A stretch of 64,000 nucleotides of DNA. Origin: Bacillus suaedaesalsae. GTDB lineage: Bacteria; Bacillota; Bacilli; Bacillales; SA4. The notes below the pieces were generated by a model that saw only the letters and a list, made by a program, of their open reading frames with translations, was not told the origin of the DNA and searched no databases. Positions 49,814-58,359 of the stretch are shown piece after piece. Each line of letters starts with the position of its first letter. The first letter of the stretch is position 1. The stretch covers positions 124,001-188,000 of the forward strand of contig NZ_JAFELM010000028.1 of the NCBI RefSeq assembly GCF_016890225.1, written 5' to 3'. The translations under genes and the position numbers were made by a program.

Positions 49814-50179
49814 TCAATCTGTAAATAATTCTTTCATCTCCTGTTGAATTACTTGTATATCTTCAATCAAAACTTCTTTCTCTTCATTTTGGGGTGTTAT
49901 CTTGATTAACAGCATCTCGCCGTTTTCAAATGTGATAAGTTCGTATGTTTTAAAATCGATACCAGCAGTTGTCAAAGCTTGAAGTTTTGCAAATTCATCT
50001 TTAGAAAAACTTCCTTTTCTTCCTTCAGAAAATAATGAAGTAAAACTTTCGTAATCTTGATGCGCGATTGCTTGCTTTAATAACAGTGCTGTATTCTCCG
50101 GTGAATTTGGTTGCACCTTTTGAGTACAACCTAAAATAACCGATAACATAAGGAAAATAAATAAGATGCGCAACTTCAA
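49814..50179 (-). CDS. Putative lipoprotein (121 aa)
   Basis: TTG at 50179 is preceded by GAGG eight bases upstream and gives a lipoprotein signal MKLRILFIFLMLSVILGC (lipobox I-L-G-C). The mature domain starts TQKVQPNSPENTALLLKQ and is soluble and acidic. Located at the cell surface; function unknown. Follows the small membrane gene at 50196 by 16 bases. Confidence 0.65.
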   Translation of the reverse strand: MKLRILFIFLMLSVILGCTQKVQPNSPENTALLLKQAIAHQDYESFTSLFSEGRKGSFSKDEFAKLQALTTAGIDFKTYELITFENGEMLLIKITPQNEEKEVLIEDIQVIQQEMKELFTD

Positions 50180-50195
50180 TATCAATACCTCGTTC

Positions 50196-50459
50196 CTACA
50201 TAAATGTTCCAACAGTCGCAATGACGATACATGCGATAACAAAATAGCCAAAGCCAACTACTTTATCTTTTGAGCCTAATATCTTTTTATAAATTTTGTT
50301 AGATGCGTAAAACACTGCAATTAGTACATTAAATAAAATGAGAATCGCTATAAACTTATTTAGATCATACTGTTGAATATCTATTAAATTAGGAATCAAA
50401 AAAGCCGTTGTAAACGATAATAAATCACTTAAATATACTTTTCTTTTTTCAATAGACAA
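50196..50459 (-). CDS. Small membrane protein (87 aa)
   Basis: Two hydrophobic segments (about 14-26 as part of a longer helix to 55, and 66-86), with a basic KIYKKILGSKDK loop. No family recognised. Co-transcribed with the lipoprotein gene that follows. Confidence 0.5.
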   Translation of the reverse strand: MSIEKRKVYLSDLLSFTTAFLIPNLIDIQQYDLNKFIAILILFNVLIAVFYASNKIYKKILGSKDKVVGFGYFVIACIVIATVGTFM

Positions 50460-50503
50460 TTTTTCTCCTCCATATTTTTCGATTTATATATAGTTTCACT
50501 AAA

Positions 50504-50537
50504 AAAGTGCATGAATCCTTCTTGATTCATGCACTTT
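50504..50537 (-). terminator. Terminator of the P-loop kinase-like gene
   Basis: AAAGTGCATGAATC and GATTCATGCACTTT pair over 14 bases around CTTCTT; TTTTTT follows on the minus strand. Confidence 0.8.
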
Positions 50538-50577
50538 CTAAGAAATACTATTATTCTCTATTAAATCTGGCTAAAAA

Positions 50578-51141
50578 TCAGGGATGACGCTTCAAACTAT
50601 TAGACAGTTTCATAATTTCTTGAATAACAAAACTCATTTCCTGATCATTTTTAATGACAAACAAATGGTCTGCTTCACCCTCAACTGGATCATCAACTTT
50701 ATCTTCCTGTTGACGTATCAGCACGTTCTCAAAAGTAGTGACACTTCTAAATATGGTGGTACTACGCCTACTCTCTTTAACTCGACCTTCAAGAACAGCA
50801 TCTGGAATATCAAAATGAACAAGAATGCGCGTGAATTGATCTTCGGGGTATAATTCTTCAAGTAAATACTCCCGATCTTTTCGAGTTCGATTAGAATTGC
50901 AAATAATGAAGTGTAAATTAGTCTGTTCCTTCGCATAGGTAACGATGAGTTTTGAAATGGAATGCTTTAACGTGTTTGGTCCTTGCTTCGGTTCAATTTT
51001 TTTGTAATAGGTATGAATAAACTCCGCGTGGTTGTCTTGATCCATTACAAACGAGTTTTCAAGTTTGTCTTCTAGCATTCTTGCAAAAGTAGTCTTCCCG
51101 CTATGTGTTTTTCCTACGGTTATGATTACTAATCTTTTCAT
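50578..51141 (-). CDS. P-loop nucleotide kinase-like protein
   Basis: 187 residues from ATG 51141 (AAGGAGAT upstream). Walker A VGKTHSGKTTF near 8-18, a DQDN/HAEFIHTYY block and Arg-rich lid (ESRRSTTIFR). It resembles zeta-toxin/AAA kinases and the YdjB-type AAA_33 proteins, which phosphorylate a sugar nucleotide or polynucleotide. No antitoxin gene precedes it, so a housekeeping or salvage kinase is more likely than a toxin. Confidence 0.7.
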   Translation of the reverse strand: MKRLVIITVGKTHSGKTTFARMLEDKLENSFVMDQDNHAEFIHTYYKKIEPKQGPNTLKHSISKLIVTYAKEQTNLHFIICNSNRTRKDREYLLEELYPEDQFTRILVHFDIPDAVLEGRVKESRRSTTIFRSVTTFENVLIRQQEDKVDDPVEGEADHLFVIKNDQEMSFVIQEIMKLSNSLKRHP

Positions 51142-51211
51142 ATGTATCTCCTTAAACATTTTCCTTGTTTACTATAATTTTTATTATGTTTATTAGCATT
51201 AGTTTCACACA

Positions 51212-52339
51212 CTATGACCTTACAGGAGAAATGAGTTGCAGTTGAGTATCATTTCCAACCGGAAGAATTAAAATCGGTCTCATCGTCCCGTTAAAACATA
51301 GTTTAACTTCCTCATCCCGGATTGCTTTTAAAGCATCCATCATAAAGTTTCCATCTAAAGAGATCGTTAAATCCTTAGCCCCTGAAATCGTTTTTACATG
51401 TTGTATTTCCTCAATTTGCCCCATTTCCGAGGAATTAGAGGAAATCCTTATTTTGGATTCGTCTGTGATTTGAAACACGATATTATTGTTTTTCCATTCA
51501 CTCGCAAATAAACTAGCTCGGTCTATCCCTTTAAGAAGTTCTCTTGTATCAAGAGTCAAAATAGTGCTTGTATCTTCTGGAATCAATCCTGCTACATTAG
51601 GATATGTTCCATCTATCAATCTTGAATAGAATGATAGATTGTTAGATTTAAACATGATATTATTCTCTGAAGTATAAATCTCTAAATTTGCCTTATGACC
51701 ACCAAATAACTTTGAAAGTTCGATTAATGATGAGCTTGGGACAATGAATGATCCTCTTAATGGTGACTTCATTCGATATTTTCTTAAAGCTAACCGATGG
51801 GAATTAGTTGCTACACAAGTTAATACATCTTCTTCAAAGGTAAAATTCACCCCAGTTAAGACAGGTCTAGTTTCATTCTTGGACGTAGCGAATACTGTAT
51901 CCTTAATAATTCCAATTAAATCCTCGCTACTCATAGTAATTGAATGATGTACATCAAATTTAGGTAACTCTGGGAAATCACTTCCATCAATGCCGTTCAA
52001 TTTTGTTGTAATATCCCCCGATTTAATCGTTACGGATTGATTGTCACTTACTTTTATGTAAATATCATACGGTAATTTTTTGATAATATCGCTTATGTAC
52101 TTGGCTGAAACTACTACCCTACCAGGTGAATATACCTCTATCATTTTATTTCCTTCACCTATTAGTGGCAGAGTTCTTTCAATAGCAATATCACCATTAC
52201 TCCCTACAACTGTTATTCGATCAGGTTGTGCGATTATTTTTATCCCAGATAATAGAGGAACGGTCGTTTTAGTTGAAACAGCTTTACTAACATCACTGAT
52301 CGCTTTATTAAAATAATCATTATTTATCTTAAATTCCAT
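51212..52339 (-). CDS. dnaN: DNA polymerase III subunit beta, second copy
   Basis: 375 residues of sliding clamp, three domains: MEFKINNDYFNKAISDVSKAV, KTTVPLLSGIKIIA, PGRVVVSAKYISDIIKKLP, then GLIPEDTSTILTLDTREL and the C-terminal MRPILILPVGNDTQLQLISPVRS. It encircles DNA and tethers polymerase. It is isolated from dnaA and replication genes, so a paralogue of the main dnaN, perhaps stress- or repair-specific. Slightly different from housekeeping copies at the N-terminal domain. Confidence 0.9.
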   Translation of the reverse strand: MEFKINNDYFNKAISDVSKAVSTKTTVPLLSGIKIIAQPDRITVVGSNGDIAIERTLPLIGEGNKMIEVYSPGRVVVSAKYISDIIKKLPYDIYIKVSDNQSVTIKSGDITTKLNGIDGSDFPELPKFDVHHSITMSSEDLIGIIKDTVFATSKNETRPVLTGVNFTFEEDVLTCVATNSHRLALRKYRMKSPLRGSFIVPSSSLIELSKLFGGHKANLEIYTSENNIMFKSNNLSFYSRLIDGTYPNVAGLIPEDTSTILTLDTRELLKGIDRASLFASEWKNNNIVFQITDESKIRISSNSSEMGQIEEIQHVKTISGAKDLTISLDGNFMMDALKAIRDEEVKLCFNGTMRPILILPVGNDTQLQLISPVRS

Positions 52340-52461
52340 ATAACTTCCTCTTCCTTAAACGTGATTTATCAATCTCCACTATCTTATAAAATCTTCTATT
52401 CTAGCATAACCTACAAAAGAGAAAATGAATGATCAACATATAATCGTGAAATATGGGTTTC

Positions 52462-52836
52462 TTAATAAACTATCTGATTCTTAAGAAACAGTTTTTTCAT
52501 TTCATTAGTTGAACTTTCGGTCAGCGTATATAAAGTATGTGTATCTTTCATATCCATTATGGCCCAAACTGACTCTTCATTCGTATCAATCCATAAAAAA
52601 TAACTTACCTCCTCCATTGAAATCATAAATGGAGCATCCATCATATTTACAATACCCGGTTCTTTCACTGCAGAATCGATGGCATGAATGATCGCTTCTA
52701 TGTCAGTAGTATCTGTCAACACTACCTTGCTATTACTATTATTAGATAGCTCCTGAATCACAACTTCTTTAACTTGATCTGTTGAACAAGCTACCATTAA
52801 GAAAAAAACTGTAAAAACCAATATTACCCTAACCAT
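52462..52836 (-). CDS. Putative lipoprotein (124 aa)
   Basis: ATG 52836, preceded by GGGGTGG. Signal MVRVILVFTVFFLMVAC gives a lipobox (M-V-A-C) and the mature protein starts STDQVKEVVIQEL; it has a possible DUF5301-like structure (DTTDIEAIIHAIDSAVKEPGIVN). Lies 16 bases after the next lipoprotein gene. Anchored on the outer face of the membrane; role unknown. Confidence 0.65.
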   Translation of the reverse strand: MVRVILVFTVFFLMVACSTDQVKEVVIQELSNNSNSKVVLTDTTDIEAIIHAIDSAVKEPGIVNMMDAPFMISMEEVSYFLWIDTNEESVWAIMDMKDTHTLYTLTESSTNEMKKLFLKNQIVY

Positions 52837-52852
52837 TTTGACCACCCCATTA

Positions 52853-53296
52853 TTAATCTTGTACAGTACTAATTTCTTGTATCTTGTAGTGTGTTTGTCT
52901 TTTCTTTTCAGCACTTACTTTTTCTTCTACGATAATTTCAAATGCATTAGAAAGTATTTGTTCTGTTGTCAGTAATTCGTCTGGGAGGAAAATTGTTTCA
53001 GTTATTAACACTTCCTGCCCTGCTTCAATGTTGAATAACTTTCCATTTTGAATAGGAGCTATTCTATAATTGAGAGCATTTGCCCATTCATTCTTGGTAT
53101 TTACAATATACAAATAAAACTCCGCTTTCTCGGATTGGTTATTTTTTATGTATAAATTAAACTCAATTCTATTCTCATCATAAAACCATGTTAGATGGCT
53201 TTTTCTATCGTGCAGTTCAAGTTGGCTTTGAGAGCAACCTACAATGTAAAACATGACCGCAAATACTATGCCAATTTTAATACCTCTCATCATCAA
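52853..53296 (-). CDS. Putative lipoprotein (147 aa)
   Basis: N-terminus MMMRGIKIGIVFAVMFYIVGC has a lipobox (I-V-G-C); the mature part carries beta-strand features (FNLYIKNNQSEKAEFYLYIV). AGGAG precedes the starts. First gene of a two-gene lipoprotein operon. No family recognised. Confidence 0.65.
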   Translation of the reverse strand: MMMRGIKIGIVFAVMFYIVGCSQSQLELHDRKSHLTWFYDENRIEFNLYIKNNQSEKAEFYLYIVNTKNEWANALNYRIAPIQNGKLFNIEAGQEVLITETIFLPDELLTTEQILSNAFEIIVEEKVSAEKKRQTHYKIQEISTVQD

Positions 53297-53545
53297 TTTT
53301 GACTCCTCTTGGTAAAATACACGTTAATAAAGTGACAAATGACTTTATCTTTCTCTATAACTTTTTTGTATCTGCCATATTTTAGACATGACAAAGCATC
53401 ACCTTATACATATTTTACCACATAATAGTTCTCAACAATTGACACTTTTAAGTAATAATTTCACTTTTCAGAAATTACTCAATAAAAATAAAGGGCTCTT
53501 TTCGTAAAGATTGTTGCTATTTGGATAGCTCTGTTAAAACATTGA

Positions 53546-53670
53546 GTTGATTGGAGCGGAAGGCACTCGACTCCTGCGGGAGATAGAGGGAATCGTGAGA
53601 CCCCACAGGCGAAGCTGAGGAGGCTCACGTCCCTCCCCGCGGAAAGCGTGTGCCTGAAGCGGAAATCAAC
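53546..53670. repeat. Structured intergenic repeat, copy B
   Basis: Inverse orientation of copy A (42850-43010): GGCACTCGACTCCTGCGGG at one end, CCCTCCCCGCGGAAAGCG at the other, with GTTGATT/AATCAAC as terminal inverted repeats. It is 125 bp, shorter in the middle than copy A. Confidence 0.75.
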
Positions 53671-53789
53671 GGACCAAAAATAAATTCTTTTTTTGTAAAA
53701 ATAGCAACAAAGTATGCGAAAACAGCCAAATAAAAAGAGGATAATAATGCAATCATAATAATCGCTTAAGCAATCCTTAAATTTGTAAC

Positions 53790-54014
53790 TTACATTAATC
53801 GTTGTATATCTGCATCTTGTATTGAATCACCAGTAAGTACAAAGAATACTTCCTTATTAAAAACTTTTTCAAGTGTGTTCTTCTATTGATTGCTACTAGG
53901 TCCCCATATACTGTGTTATCAGCAATAATAACAACTTCCATTTCCATTTCAACTTCATCACCTACCTTTACAATAAAAAGTGTTTGTTTGTTATTAAATA
54001 TTTGTTGTGATACT
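53790..54014 (-). pseudogene. Frameshifted remnant of a small gene
   Basis: Frame one reads QTLFIVKVGDEVEMEMEVVI..DNTVYGDLVAINRR, and after a shift near 53885 the next frame reads TLEKVFNKEVFFVLTGDSIQ..RLM-stop. Together they give a plausible 75-residue cytoplasmic protein. No ATG is found at the expected place behind AAAGAGG. Family unknown. Confidence 0.35.
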
Positions 54015-54205
54015 TACCTCTTTATTAAAAATCCACTATTTAGTAGATAATTTGCTGTTAATTTCCGAATAAGAGTGAATACAAGTAATAGGCGCAAAAG
54101 CTATTTAAAACTACTCGTGTATCATTCACCAAATTGCATATTTCTTTCTGAAACTGAACATTTTTATGGGTTTTCCTTAATACACTTCTGATAGAGGTGA
54201 GAAAA

Positions 54206-54643
54206 TTGGCGAGAGTTAAATATACTGACAGTGATATCGATTTAATGGCAAGGATGATGAGGGCTGAAGCAGAAGGGGAAGGCCGCCAAGGGATGCTTAT
54301 GGTTGGAAATGTTATTGTAAATCGATTAGCAGCAAATTGTGGAGATTTTGAAGGATTAAGATCGATACGGCAAGTAATTTATCAAGTGCAAGGGGGGAAT
54401 TACTCATTCGAAGCAGTACAAAAAGGAAATGTGTTTTATAACCCTGCAAGAAGTGTAGAAAAGAAATTAGCTAAACAAAACTTAGACTTTTGGAGAGAAC
54501 ATCCATCCAAGTACGCTCTTTGGTATTTTAATCCTTATGCAGCATGTCCACCAACATGGTACGGCCAACCGTTTGCGGGCCAATTTAAACAACATTGTTA
54601 TTATGAGCCACAGGCAAATACTTGCGAAGGTGCTTACAGATAA
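54206..54643 (+). CDS. cwlJ: CwlJ-like spore cortex-lytic hydrolase
   Basis: 145 residues. The SleB/CwlJ hydrolase_2 domain: DLMARMMRAEAEGEG with the catalytic-region Glu, GMLMVGNVIVNRLAANC, SIRQVIYQ, ALWYFNPYAACPPTWYGQPF and CYYEPQANTCEGAY match CwlJ along its whole length of about 142. TTG at 54206 follows GAGGTG by six bases. No signal peptide, as expected for CwlJ, which acts in the spore coat during germination. gerQ, its usual partner, is not adjacent. Confidence 0.85.
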   Translation: MARVKYTDSDIDLMARMMRAEAEGEGRQGMLMVGNVIVNRLAANCGDFEGLRSIRQVIYQVQGGNYSFEAVQKGNVFYNPARSVEKKLAKQNLDFWREHPSKYALWYFNPYAACPPTWYGQPFAGQFKQHCYYEPQANTCEGAYR

Positions 54644-54674
54644 TAAACAAATGATAATGCTCCCCAATCTACAC

Positions 54675-54715
54675 AAAAGGATTGCTCCTATTGTTGCATA
54701 AGGAACAATCCTTTT
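54675..54715 (+). terminator. Terminator of the cwlJ-like gene
   Basis: AAAAGGATTG (54675-54684) pairs with CAATCCTTTT (54706-54715) and is followed by CGTTTTT. Confidence 0.75.
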
Positions 54716-54727
54716 CGTTTTTATAAT

Positions 54728-55342
54728 TTATTTCCTTAAGATCATAGATTGAAAATGAAATTTACCACCTACCACGTCTTTCGGAACAACGGTAAAATAC
54801 TCAATAGTAAAATACTCGCTTACGAGCTGCTTTATCCCCTCATCTTCAAAGAAAGAGAAAAATCGTTTTGGCGTATAAAAATCATCTTCCCAAATTCCTT
54901 CAGAGTTTTCTCCACCATATACCCCCATAAAGAACAAGCCAGTTGGTTTTAATACCCTTTTAATTTCACTTAAAACGTCACTTATTTGATCCTTTGGAAC
55001 ATGTAGAAGGCAATTCATCGCCCACACGGAATCAAAATAATTGTCTGGAGCATCAAGATTAGCAAAATCCATTACCTTTGCATCTAGCCCTTTTTCCTTA
55101 CACAATCTGACCATCTCAGGAGATAAGTCTGTACTAATCGTGGCTAAGCCATTCTCATTGAAGTACAAGCTATCTTTTCCTGGACCGGCTCCTATTTCTA
55201 ATAAACTATATAACCTTTCCTTTTGAAGCATTTGTAGAAAAACTTCACGTTCTTTTGCCTTCCACTTCGAAACTTCAAACGTATCTCTTTCTACTGCTTT
55301 ATTGTTATACGAATCTGCCATATGATTAGTTAAACTGTTCAT
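54728..55342 (-). CDS. Class I SAM-dependent methyltransferase
   Basis: 204 residues. SAM-binding motif LLEIGAGPGKDSLYF near 47-61, acidic TDLSPEMVRLCKEKG, and the NCLLHVPKD post-motif. Substrate unknown. ATG at 55342 follows AGGGG by seven bases. Overlaps the GNAT gene end by 17 bases, so the two are coupled. Confidence 0.88.
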   Translation of the reverse strand: MNSLTNHMADSYNNKAVERDTFEVSKWKAKEREVFLQMLQKERLYSLLEIGAGPGKDSLYFNENGLATISTDLSPEMVRLCKEKGLDAKVMDFANLDAPDNYFDSVWAMNCLLHVPKDQISDVLSEIKRVLKPTGLFFMGVYGGENSEGIWEDDFYTPKRFFSFFEDEGIKQLVSEYFTIEYFTVVPKDVVGGKFHFQSMILRK

Positions 55343-56204
55343 CTGTATACCCCTTTCTTATTGAAACAGGAATTAATTTTGCATCGCAATTTTTCTCATA
55401 AAATTCAATTGGTCCTGCTTGTCCAATGACTGCGTACTCATATCCAAGTAATTTCATGTTATGTAATGATTGATGTAACAGCATTCTCCCGATTCCATTA
55501 CTTCGGCCATTTCTTGAAGTTCCCATTGGGCCAAACAAACCTTTCTTATTCCTAACAACATCATAACAAGAAAAGCCGATAATTCCTCCATTCAACTTTG
55601 CAATTATAATAGGTATCTCCGTTTCATATTTAAATCCATTGTTTACAGCCCCAATCCATCTTGTTCCGAACTCAGATAACACAAACTGACATAGAGAATC
55701 ATAATCTTCTTTCTTCACTCTTCGAATCTCTACTTTGCTATCTTGAACATCATTTTGATTAAAATCAGAAAGTCTGACTGTTAAATCTCGAGGAACGGAG
55801 GTAAGAGATAAGATATCCTCTTTCATCTCTTCTGTAATAAAAGGAATGTTATAATGCTGCATAAGAGTTGCAAGTAAGTGTCCTTCATTGATATATATTT
55901 GATTGTAGCGGAACATTTCTTCCTGGGCTTTCTTGAAAATTTCTAGTGTATCCGTAGAAAACTTTGCCCCATTTATTAAGTATGATTCTTTCTCCTTTCC
56001 ATCGTTTTTAGCACCTAAAATATTTGAAGTGAAATTACTGCCTAGCACTCTAGTTAAATATAAATAAAGTTCTCCGCATACCCCTGTACCCTCTATGGTT
56101 GCTCCTATAAATAAATGCACAGGCTCTACCGGGTTAGGATATGATATTTTATCTGACAACGTTATAATTCTTTCCATTCTAGGTGAGAACCTAAATTGAC
56201 ACAA
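55326..56204 (-). CDS. GNAT acetyltransferase with Clp_N-like N-terminal region
   Basis: 292 residues. TTG 56204 is preferred since GGGGG lies seven bases upstream. N-terminal ~130 residues contain FSTDTLEIFKKAQEEMFRY and INEGHLLATLMQHY, which are like the Clp N-terminal repeats (a helical adaptor fold), then a GNAT domain (about 150-290) with VEIRRVKKEDYDSLC, acetyl-CoA loop NGRSNGIGRMLL, and FYEKNCDA. The fold combination suggests binding of a protein or peptide target. Co-translated with the methyltransferase. Confidence 0.75.
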   Translation of the reverse strand: MCQFRFSPRMERIITLSDKISYPNPVEPVHLFIGATIEGTGVCGELYLYLTRVLGSNFTSNILGAKNDGKEKESYLINGAKFSTDTLEIFKKAQEEMFRYNQIYINEGHLLATLMQHYNIPFITEEMKEDILSLTSVPRDLTVRLSDFNQNDVQDSKVEIRRVKKEDYDSLCQFVLSEFGTRWIGAVNNGFKYETEIPIIIAKLNGGIIGFSCYDVVRNKKGLFGPMGTSRNGRSNGIGRMLLHQSLHNMKLLGYEYAVIGQAGPIEFYEKNCDAKLIPVSIRKGYTDEQFN

Positions 56205-56271
56205 CTCATTTCCCCCTTTCAAAACCACCTAATATTCAACTACCTTCACTACTAAAGCAGACCTTTTCCTT

Positions 56272-56694
56272 TTATTCGCCTAAGATTAGTTCTCTTAGCT
56301 TCTTTGTGTTTTTCACAGAAGTTTTATACGTTCCTCCGTCTTCAACCAAATATGATAATATTGTGTCTTCACCTTCATTACCAAGCCAAATATGGATCGC
56401 ATGTTTCGGAAATTGATCTCCATATGAAACAACTACGTCATAATCAGGTTCTTTCATTGGAATATCATTTTCGTTCATCACCGCAAATGTAATAACTTTT
56501 TTCATAACGTTGATTGATTCATTATCATCAAGAACAAGAAATATCTCTTCATTAACACTTCCCATACCTTTTGATTTAGAGATTTCAATCTTCTCTATTT
56601 TTTCATCCAACAATGACATCGTATCAGTTTGATTGGTACAACCTGCGACAATCAAACTGCCTAAAAATACTAGAAAAACAACACATACTCTCAT
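56272..56694 (-). CDS. Putative lipoprotein (140 aa)
   Basis: Signal peptide MRVCVVFLVFLGSLIVAGC with lipobox V-A-G-C; mature part acidic, with SKGMGSVNEEIFLVLDDNESI and PDYDVVVSYGDQFPKHAIHIWLG. It shares features with other small Bacillus lipoproteins of unknown function. Single gene. Confidence 0.65.
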   Translation of the reverse strand: MRVCVVFLVFLGSLIVAGCTNQTDTMSLLDEKIEKIEISKSKGMGSVNEEIFLVLDDNESINVMKKVITFAVMNENDIPMKEPDYDVVVSYGDQFPKHAIHIWLGNEGEDTILSYLVEDGGTYKTSVKNTKKLRELILGE

Positions 56695-56745
56695 TACCTT
56701 ACTCCTACTTTCACTTCATTTATTATTATTTAATACAACAAAAAA

Positions 56746-56772
56746 GCTCTACTTCCTGCTTTCAAGTAGAGC
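56746..56772 (-). terminator. Terminator of the zinc-ribbon gene
   Basis: GCTCTACTT and AAGTAGAGC arms around nine bases; TTTTTTGTTG follows on the minus strand. Confidence 0.8.
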
Positions 56773-56809
56773 AATGTCCAAAAAGTTATTTTCATTTAAG
56801 ATTCAACCT

Positions 56810-57013
56810 TTAACCGAAAAATAAATCTAGTATGTTAGAAGATGTAGAAGATTGTTTATTATAGAACTCTGAATAACCACAATTCTTGCAGTACACGACG
56901 ATAAATTGGTTATGCTGGATATCAAACATTTTTGATAAGCCCGTACCTGTCATGGCTACCTCTTTTTTCGCAGCATCTTGACTGCCACATTTTATACAGC
57001 CTTTTCCCGACAT
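56810..57013 (-). CDS. Small zinc-ribbon protein (67 aa)
   Basis: Two Cys pairs, GCIKCGS at 5-11 and YCKNCGYSEF at about 42-50, make a complete zinc ribbon like those in the C4 'zinc-ribbon domain' proteins (nucleotide-binding YcgL/ZnuX-type). The C-terminus is a short amphipathic tail. Cytoplasmic. Function unknown. Confidence 0.7.
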   Translation of the reverse strand: MSGKGCIKCGSQDAAKKEVAMTGTGLSKMFDIQHNQFIVVYCKNCGYSEFYNKQSSTSSNILDLFFG

Positions 57014-57113
57014 AATAGTTCCCTCCCCAATTACTTTTCTTACTGTCGTATACGTGCTTCATTCATAATTGGTTGCATTTTTCCCCAAAAAAATTTCTAT
57101 AATACGGAGCATT

Positions 57114-57605
57114 CTATTCAATCACTGCCAAATCAGTATCTGGCGGTTCAAATCCTAACTGTCTCGCCATCGTTACAATTTGTCCTTTATGGTGAAACTC
57201 ATGTGTCTCAGCATGTGTGATAAGCCATAACGGTGTTGTCTTCCACGGTTCCGCTTGCCATTTAACGTTACCTGAAATGTTCATCGTCCATTCACTTGAA
57301 TATTTTTCAATAAAAGTCTGTACAATGAGGTCTACCTTGTCAAAACGTTCTCTTACCCAGTTCACATCAGCATTTTCTATTTCTTCCTTTGTGGCAAAAG
57401 AAAGCCCCTCTACTCTCAATCCAAAAGTTCCTAGCCAGTATTGATAGCAATCAGCAACATGAATATGAGTATTGATAATACATCCAAAACCAAAATTGGG
57501 CACAACTTCATGTAACACATGTTTCGGTAGTTGTTCTAAAAACGAAAGTAATACATTTCTTGTATTTTTTATATAATCATATTGAACTTTTATACTATCA
57601 CTCAT
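57114..57605 (-). CDS. DinB family protein
   Basis: 163 residues. His residues in INTHIHVADCYQYW (about 46-52) and HAETHEFHHKGQIVTM (about 130-140) give the metal site of the DinB four-helix bundle. Likely a thiol-dependent transferase like BstA/YfiT; substrate unknown. Second DinB-family gene of the window after that at 5656; they share no long identity. Confidence 0.82.
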   Translation of the reverse strand: MSDSIKVQYDYIKNTRNVLLSFLEQLPKHVLHEVVPNFGFGCIINTHIHVADCYQYWLGTFGLRVEGLSFATKEEIENADVNWVRERFDKVDLIVQTFIEKYSSEWTMNISGNVKWQAEPWKTTPLWLITHAETHEFHHKGQIVTMARQLGFEPPDTDLAVIE

Positions 57606-57673
57606 TTTGATTCTCCTTTATTCTGAGATATGTATCGTGGTAAATTGGGTAATTCCCCTCAATAATGAGTTAT

Positions 57674-58303
57674 CTACAATTCAATGAATGGTGCCTTTAA
57701 TAACCCACGGTTCACTGCTTCCCATAGATAAAGTGATGCCACCGAGTTAAATGGATTCCATTTCTCAAAATAATAAGAAAAGTCTACTTCTTCCTCATTA
57801 TACAACCATTTAATTGCGTTTTTAATACTCACATCTTGAGGTGACAAAGTATTCAAACGACCTAATGAAAAAATGAGAATCATCTCTGCCGTCCATTTTC
57901 CTACACCTTTAATTTTCGTAAGTGTTTGTATCACCTCTTCATCATCAAGTAAATGAATCGTTGAAAAATTGATTTCACCCGATAAATGCTTCTCTGTTAA
58001 ATCCCGTAAGTAGGTAATCTTTGAACGAGATAAACCTGCCCCTCGTAATACATCATCTTCGATTCCACTTAATTTGTTTGGATCAAGATTTCCCCATACA
58101 CCTTCTACCCTTGTAAAAATGGTCTGCGCCGCTTTTAATGATAGCTGTTGTCCTACAATTTGCTTTACGAGCGAATTAAAATAGTTTGTCTCAAGTATAA
58201 GTTCAATAGTTCCAATATGTCTCACAAGCTTTAATAGATGGGAATCATTCTCTGTTAAAATTTTAACTTCATCACTTTCTAACGAAAATTTTAACGTGTC
58301 CAT
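57674..58303 (-). CDS. DNA-3-methyladenine glycosylase II (AlkA-like)
   Basis: 209 residues from ATG 58303 (AAGGAG upstream). HhH-GPD fold: FNSLVKQIVGQQLSLKAAQ with the substrate-binding Gln pair, helix-hairpin-helix LTKIKGVGKWTAEMIL (about 128-142) and the catalytic Asp157 in LSPQDVSI. It excises alkylated purines in base-excision repair. Lies between DinB and paaI genes; not part of the paa/liv group. Confidence 0.86.
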   Translation of the reverse strand: MDTLKFSLESDEVKILTENDSHLLKLVRHIGTIELILETNYFNSLVKQIVGQQLSLKAAQTIFTRVEGVWGNLDPNKLSGIEDDVLRGAGLSRSKITYLRDLTEKHLSGEINFSTIHLLDDEEVIQTLTKIKGVGKWTAEMILIFSLGRLNTLSPQDVSIKNAIKWLYNEEEVDFSYYFEKWNPFNSVASLYLWEAVNRGLLKAPFIEL

Positions 58304-58359
58304 TTCATTCTCCTTAATCAATAGAAAATACAAAAGAAGTAGAATATATATCTACTTCT

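Larger units (their letters stand above)
53297..54205. other. Long gene-poor interval
   Basis: About 900 bases with no intact gene. It contains the GC-rich repeat (53546-53670) and a decayed gene (53790-54014). The remaining DNA is AT-rich and shows nothing recognisable apart from the cwlJ-like ribosome site at the end. Confidence 0.6.

Noticed and set aside
50578-51141. Zeta-toxin of a toxin-antitoxin module
   Set aside because: No small antitoxin gene precedes it; the upstream neighbour is dnaN.
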